From: an uncultured bacterium | GTDB lineage: Bacteria; Patescibacteriota; Minisyncoccia; Phycocordibacterales; PALSA-1337 | DNA length: 16,049 bases | NCBI GenBank assembly: GCA_903870235.1 | Contig: CAIQCA010000079.1 | Coordinates: forward strand, 1-16,049 | Direction of reading: 5' to 3' | Shown: piece by piece, positions 13,965 to 16,049 of the stretch | Layout of the letters: every line of letters starts with the position of its first letter | How positions within the stretch are numbered: position 1 is the first letter of the stretch | The notes under the pieces: generated by a model | Databases searched by the model: none | Told to the model about the DNA's origin: nothing | What the model saw: only the letters and a program-made list of their open reading frames with translations | Translations under genes and position numbers: made by a program

Positions 13965-14750
13965 ATGACTCACAAAAAACTCATAGTTGGTAACTGGAAG
14001 ATGAATCCAGCCACTCTGGCTGAAGCAAAGACCTTGGCTCGTAAGTTCAAGAAAGCAGCCGCAAAGCTTGTTCACACTGAGGCTGTTATCTGTCCGCCAT
14101 TACCATTTATAACTTCATGCGCTGGAAGATTGACGTCGTCGGGCAAATTAAATGCGCCGCATTTTCATATGGGAGCTCAGGTGGCTTCGACACAAGAAGA
14201 GAGTGGGCCACACACCGGTGAAGTTGGTGCTCACATGCTTCGAGATATCGGCGTGGAGTTCGTCATTATTGGACATTCTGAACAACGTAAGCGTGGAGAT
14301 ACTGATCTCGTAGTTGCCGCTAGATTGAAGGCAGTTCTCGACCAAGGTATGACACCTATTTTATGTGTCGGTGAATCAGTTCGTGATGAAAGTGGTGCTT
14401 ATCTCGACGCTTTGAAAAATCAGATCAAAGCTAGTTGTGGTGATCTGTTGAAAAAGTCTGCCAAGTCAATAATTGTTGCTTACGAACCGATCTGGGCTAT
14501 AGGTGCTGCAGAGGCCATGAAACCCGAAGATGTCTATGAAACGTCACTTTTTATAAAAAAAGTTTTCGCGGATTTGTTTGGAGCTGACATGGGGCTAAAG
14601 GTGACGATCCTTTATGGTGGCTCCGTTACATATCGTAATGCGCCAGATATCATAGCTGTTGGCAAAGTTGATGGACTTTTGGTTGGCCGTGAGAGTGTCA
14701 ATGCACCCGGATTTGTGGAAATGTTAAAGGCGGTTGATTTGGTAGGGTAG
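13965..14750 (+). CDS. tpiA: Triosephosphate isomerase
   Basis: Cytoplasmic glycolytic enzyme interconverting dihydroxyacetone phosphate and glyceraldehyde 3-phosphate. The active-site residues are present: Asn10 and Lys12 in GNWKMN, His104 in IIGHSE, and Glu174 in VAYEPIWAIG. The phosphate-binding YGGSV is at 217-221. 261 residues is slightly longer than the usual 250. Departures from the common sequence are GHSEQR for GHSERR, AIGAAEAM for the usual AIGTGKTA in flexible loop 6, and VGRES for VGGAS near the C-terminal phosphate site. They are compatible with function. The gene is followed by pgk after 42 bases, in a glycolysis pair. The ATG directly follows a -10 box, so the mRNA should be leaderless. 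Confidence 0.96.
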   Translation: MTHKKLIVGNWKMNPATLAEAKTLARKFKKAAAKLVHTEAVICPPLPFITSCAGRLTSSGKLNAPHFHMGAQVASTQEESGPHTGEVGAHMLRDIGVEFVIIGHSEQRKRGDTDLVVAARLKAVLDQGMTPILCVGESVRDESGAYLDALKNQIKASCGDLLKKSAKSIIVAYEPIWAIGAAEAMKPEDVYETSLFIKKVFADLFGADMGLKVTILYGGSVTYRNAPDIIAVGKVDGLLVGRESVNAPGFVEMLKAVDLVG

Positions 14751-14760
14751 TTTGGATTGG

Positions 14761-14769
14761 TGTTATACT
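14761..14769 (+). promoter_or_regulatory. Extended -10 promoter element before pgk
   Basis: TGTTATACT, a TGn extended -10, lies in the short gap between tpiA and pgk. The leader would be about 16 bases (AATTTTTAAGAC before ATG), with no Shine-Dalgarno match. pgk may thus be transcribed on its own as well as from the tpiA promoter. Confidence 0.55.
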
Positions 14770-14792
14770 TAGCCTGATTCAATTTTTAAGAC

Positions 14793-15947
14793 ATGAAAAT
14801 TCTTTCTGATATTGAATATTTAAAAGACGTGCGCGTCTTGGTGCGCGTTGATTTCAATGTACCGATAAAATCTGGTAAGGTTGTGAATGATTATCGCATT
14901 CGCATGGCCTTGCCAACGATAAATTATTTACGTGATAAAGGCGCAAAAGTTATTCTGATGAGTCATTTGGAAGTTCTAGAAGGTGAGAAGAATACTTTGG
15001 AGCCGGTGGCTGCGGTGCTGAATACGCTTGGTGCACCTGTAACTTTCGTAAAAAACATTCGCAGTGCCACAGATGAAATCGCCAAGATGGCAGTGGGGTC
15101 ATGTATTTTACTTGAAAATCTTCGTCAGTTTGATGGCGAAAAGGCCAATGATCCCATGTTTGCTAAGGAACTAGCTTCACTCGGTGATATATATGTAAAT
15201 GATGCTTTCTCAGTTTGTCATCGTGAGCATGCTTCAATTGTTGGTGTACCAAAACTTATACCAAGTTATGCTGGTTTGCAGGTTCAAAACGAAATTGCCA
15301 ATCTTTCACAAGCTTTCCATGCCACACACCCATTCCTTTTTATCCTTGGTGGTGCGAAGTTCGATACGAAGTTGCCTTTACTGGAGAGATTTATGGGCTT
15401 AGCTGACGATGTTTTTGTGGGCGGAGCATTGGCCAATGATTTTTTCAAAGCCAAAGGATATGAAGTTGGTAAATCTTTGATTTCAGTGGGTGATTTTGAT
15501 CTCTCTAAGTATCTTTCAAATCCTAGGTTGATGTTACCAGTAGATGTAGTCAATGAAGCGCATGAAATTAAGTTGGCTGGTAGTCTGACTCAAACTGATA
15601 AGATCATGGATGCGGGTCCACAGTCTATCGAACTCTTACGTGCAAAAATAAATGCAGCTAGTTTTATCCTTTGGAATGGTCCACTGGGACTTTATGAAAA
15701 AGGCTATCAAGAACCTACATTGGAAGTTGCAAAGATGATTGCAGCCAGATTTGGTACTGTTGGCAATAATTCTCTTAGTCCTCAAGGCTCCAATCTTTTT
15801 ACTTCAATAGTTGGTGGTGGTGACACTTTGGCCGCCATAGCTACGCTTGGTCTAGAAAATAAGTTTTCTTTTGTATCAACCGCTGGTGGAGCGATGCTCG
15901 ATTATCTTTCTAAAGGGACTTTGCCGGGGATCGAAGCGCTTCAATAA
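14793..15947 (+). CDS. pgk: Phosphoglycerate kinase
   Basis: Glycolytic kinase that makes ATP from 1,3-bisphosphoglycerate. Two-domain Pgk layout: substrate-side motifs VRVDFNVP (17-24), NDYRIR (32-37), SHL (57-59), ENLRQFDGE (108-116, Arg111), HREHAS (143-148, Arg144); nucleotide-side motifs LGGAKFDTK (185-193), WNGPLGLYE (294-302), GGGDT (341-345) and the end STAGGAMLDYLSKGTLPGIEAL. 384 residues is near the normal length. The usual SHLGRPKG loop is replaced by SHLEVLEGEKNTLEPVA, so the Arg that follows SHLG in most Pgks, a 3-phosphoglycerate contact, is missing here; otherwise the enzyme looks intact. It follows tpiA, and its 3' end overlaps the convergent HIT gene by 38 bases. Confidence 0.96.
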   Translation: MKILSDIEYLKDVRVLVRVDFNVPIKSGKVVNDYRIRMALPTINYLRDKGAKVILMSHLEVLEGEKNTLEPVAAVLNTLGAPVTFVKNIRSATDEIAKMAVGSCILLENLRQFDGEKANDPMFAKELASLGDIYVNDAFSVCHREHASIVGVPKLIPSYAGLQVQNEIANLSQAFHATHPFLFILGGAKFDTKLPLLERFMGLADDVFVGGALANDFFKAKGYEVGKSLISVGDFDLSKYLSNPRLMLPVDVVNEAHEIKLAGSLTQTDKIMDAGPQSIELLRAKINAASFILWNGPLGLYEKGYQEPTLEVAKMIAARFGTVGNNSLSPQGSNLFTSIVGGGDTLAAIATLGLENKFSFVSTAGGAMLDYLSKGTLPGIEALQ

Positions 15948-16047
15948 GTTTTTTCTTATTTAATTCAAAATCAGTTTTATTTCCCGGGGTTGTCGGATGA
16001 GGAAAGACCCAGATGTGTGCGTGGGGGACTTCATCTCCTATAACCTT
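15910..16047 (-). CDS. HIT-family protein, C-terminal part (continues past the right edge)
   Basis: An open minus-strand frame enters from the right edge and ends with TAG at 15912-15910. The 45 visible residues start KVIGDEVPHAHIWVFPHP, which matches the end of a HIT domain (HxHxHxx region, as in EVPHAHVHLIP), followed by a short C-terminal helix (ELNKKKLIEALRS). HIT proteins are nucleotidyl hydrolases or transferases that use the middle His. Here the third position of the triad is Trp (HAHIW), reminiscent of, though not equal to, the GalT branch. The gene ends inside pgk, a tail-to-tail overlap of 38 bases. The start and most of the gene are outside the window. Confidence 0.75.
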   Translation of the reverse strand, partial: KVIGDEVPHAHIWVFPHPTTPGNKTDFELNKKKLIEALRSPAKSL

Positions 16048-16049
16048 AC

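Noticed and set aside
15943..15960. AATAAG/CTTATT hairpin with T6 loop after pgk as a terminator.
   Set aside because: The stem is six A/T-rich pairs with no following T-run and lies inside the HIT coding frame; it is explained by Lys codons on the minus strand.
1..16049. CRISPR arrays, tRNA or rRNA genes, insertion sequences, integrase or transposase genes.
   Set aside because: I looked for spaced repeats, cloverleaf-like stretches and transposase or recombinase motifs in all long frames and saw none.

Overview
The window looks like part of a small-genome bacterium of the Candidate Phyla Radiation (Patescibacteria, probably Parcubacteria-like). This rests on the mix of genes (type IV pilus motor plus prepilin-like proteins with large extracellular parts, divergent TIM and Pgk), the AT-leaning plus-strand genes, and promoters so close to start codons that some mRNAs must be leaderless. 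No rRNA or other marker gene is present, so the assignment is an inference.

Plus-strand backbone: pilB (182-1930), pilC (1941-3161) and a 620-residue prepilin-like protein (3161-5023) form one tightly packed unit. A second pilus unit, a PilW-like minor prepilin (10860-11516) and a PilX-like protein (11513-12964), lies 5.8 kb further on. tpiA (13965-14750) and pgk (14793-15947) follow. The 3' end of a HIT-family gene enters from the right edge on the minus strand and overlaps the end of pgk.

Three minus-strand blocks interrupt this backbone: leuC-leuD (7202-5163), both subunits of 3-isopropylmalate dehydratase; a four-gene cassette (10693-7410); and an unrecognised 272-residue gene (13874-13056). 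Each has its own terminator. They are more G+C-rich than the plus-strand genes and mostly start behind good Shine-Dalgarno sites, whereas the plus-strand genes generally have none. This suggests a separate origin for the blocks.

The main discovery candidate is the four-gene cassette. In transcription order it encodes a 488-aa protein with an E2 (Ubc)-like core (Phe-Pro-Asn plus downstream Cys), a 286-aa JAMM/Mov34 metalloprotease with an intact HxH-x7-S-x2-D motif, a minimal 231-aa E1/ThiF-like adenylating enzyme with a candidate catalytic Cys, and a 70-aa beta-grasp ubiquitin-like protein whose tail ends Ala-Gly-Asp-Lys-Gly-Leu rather than diglycine. Together these are the parts of a compact protein-modifier activation, conjugation and removal system. 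It has a promoter (TTGACA-17-TAGGGT) and a strong terminator, and it is bracketed by a 19/20-bp direct repeat, as if inserted upstream of the second pilus unit.
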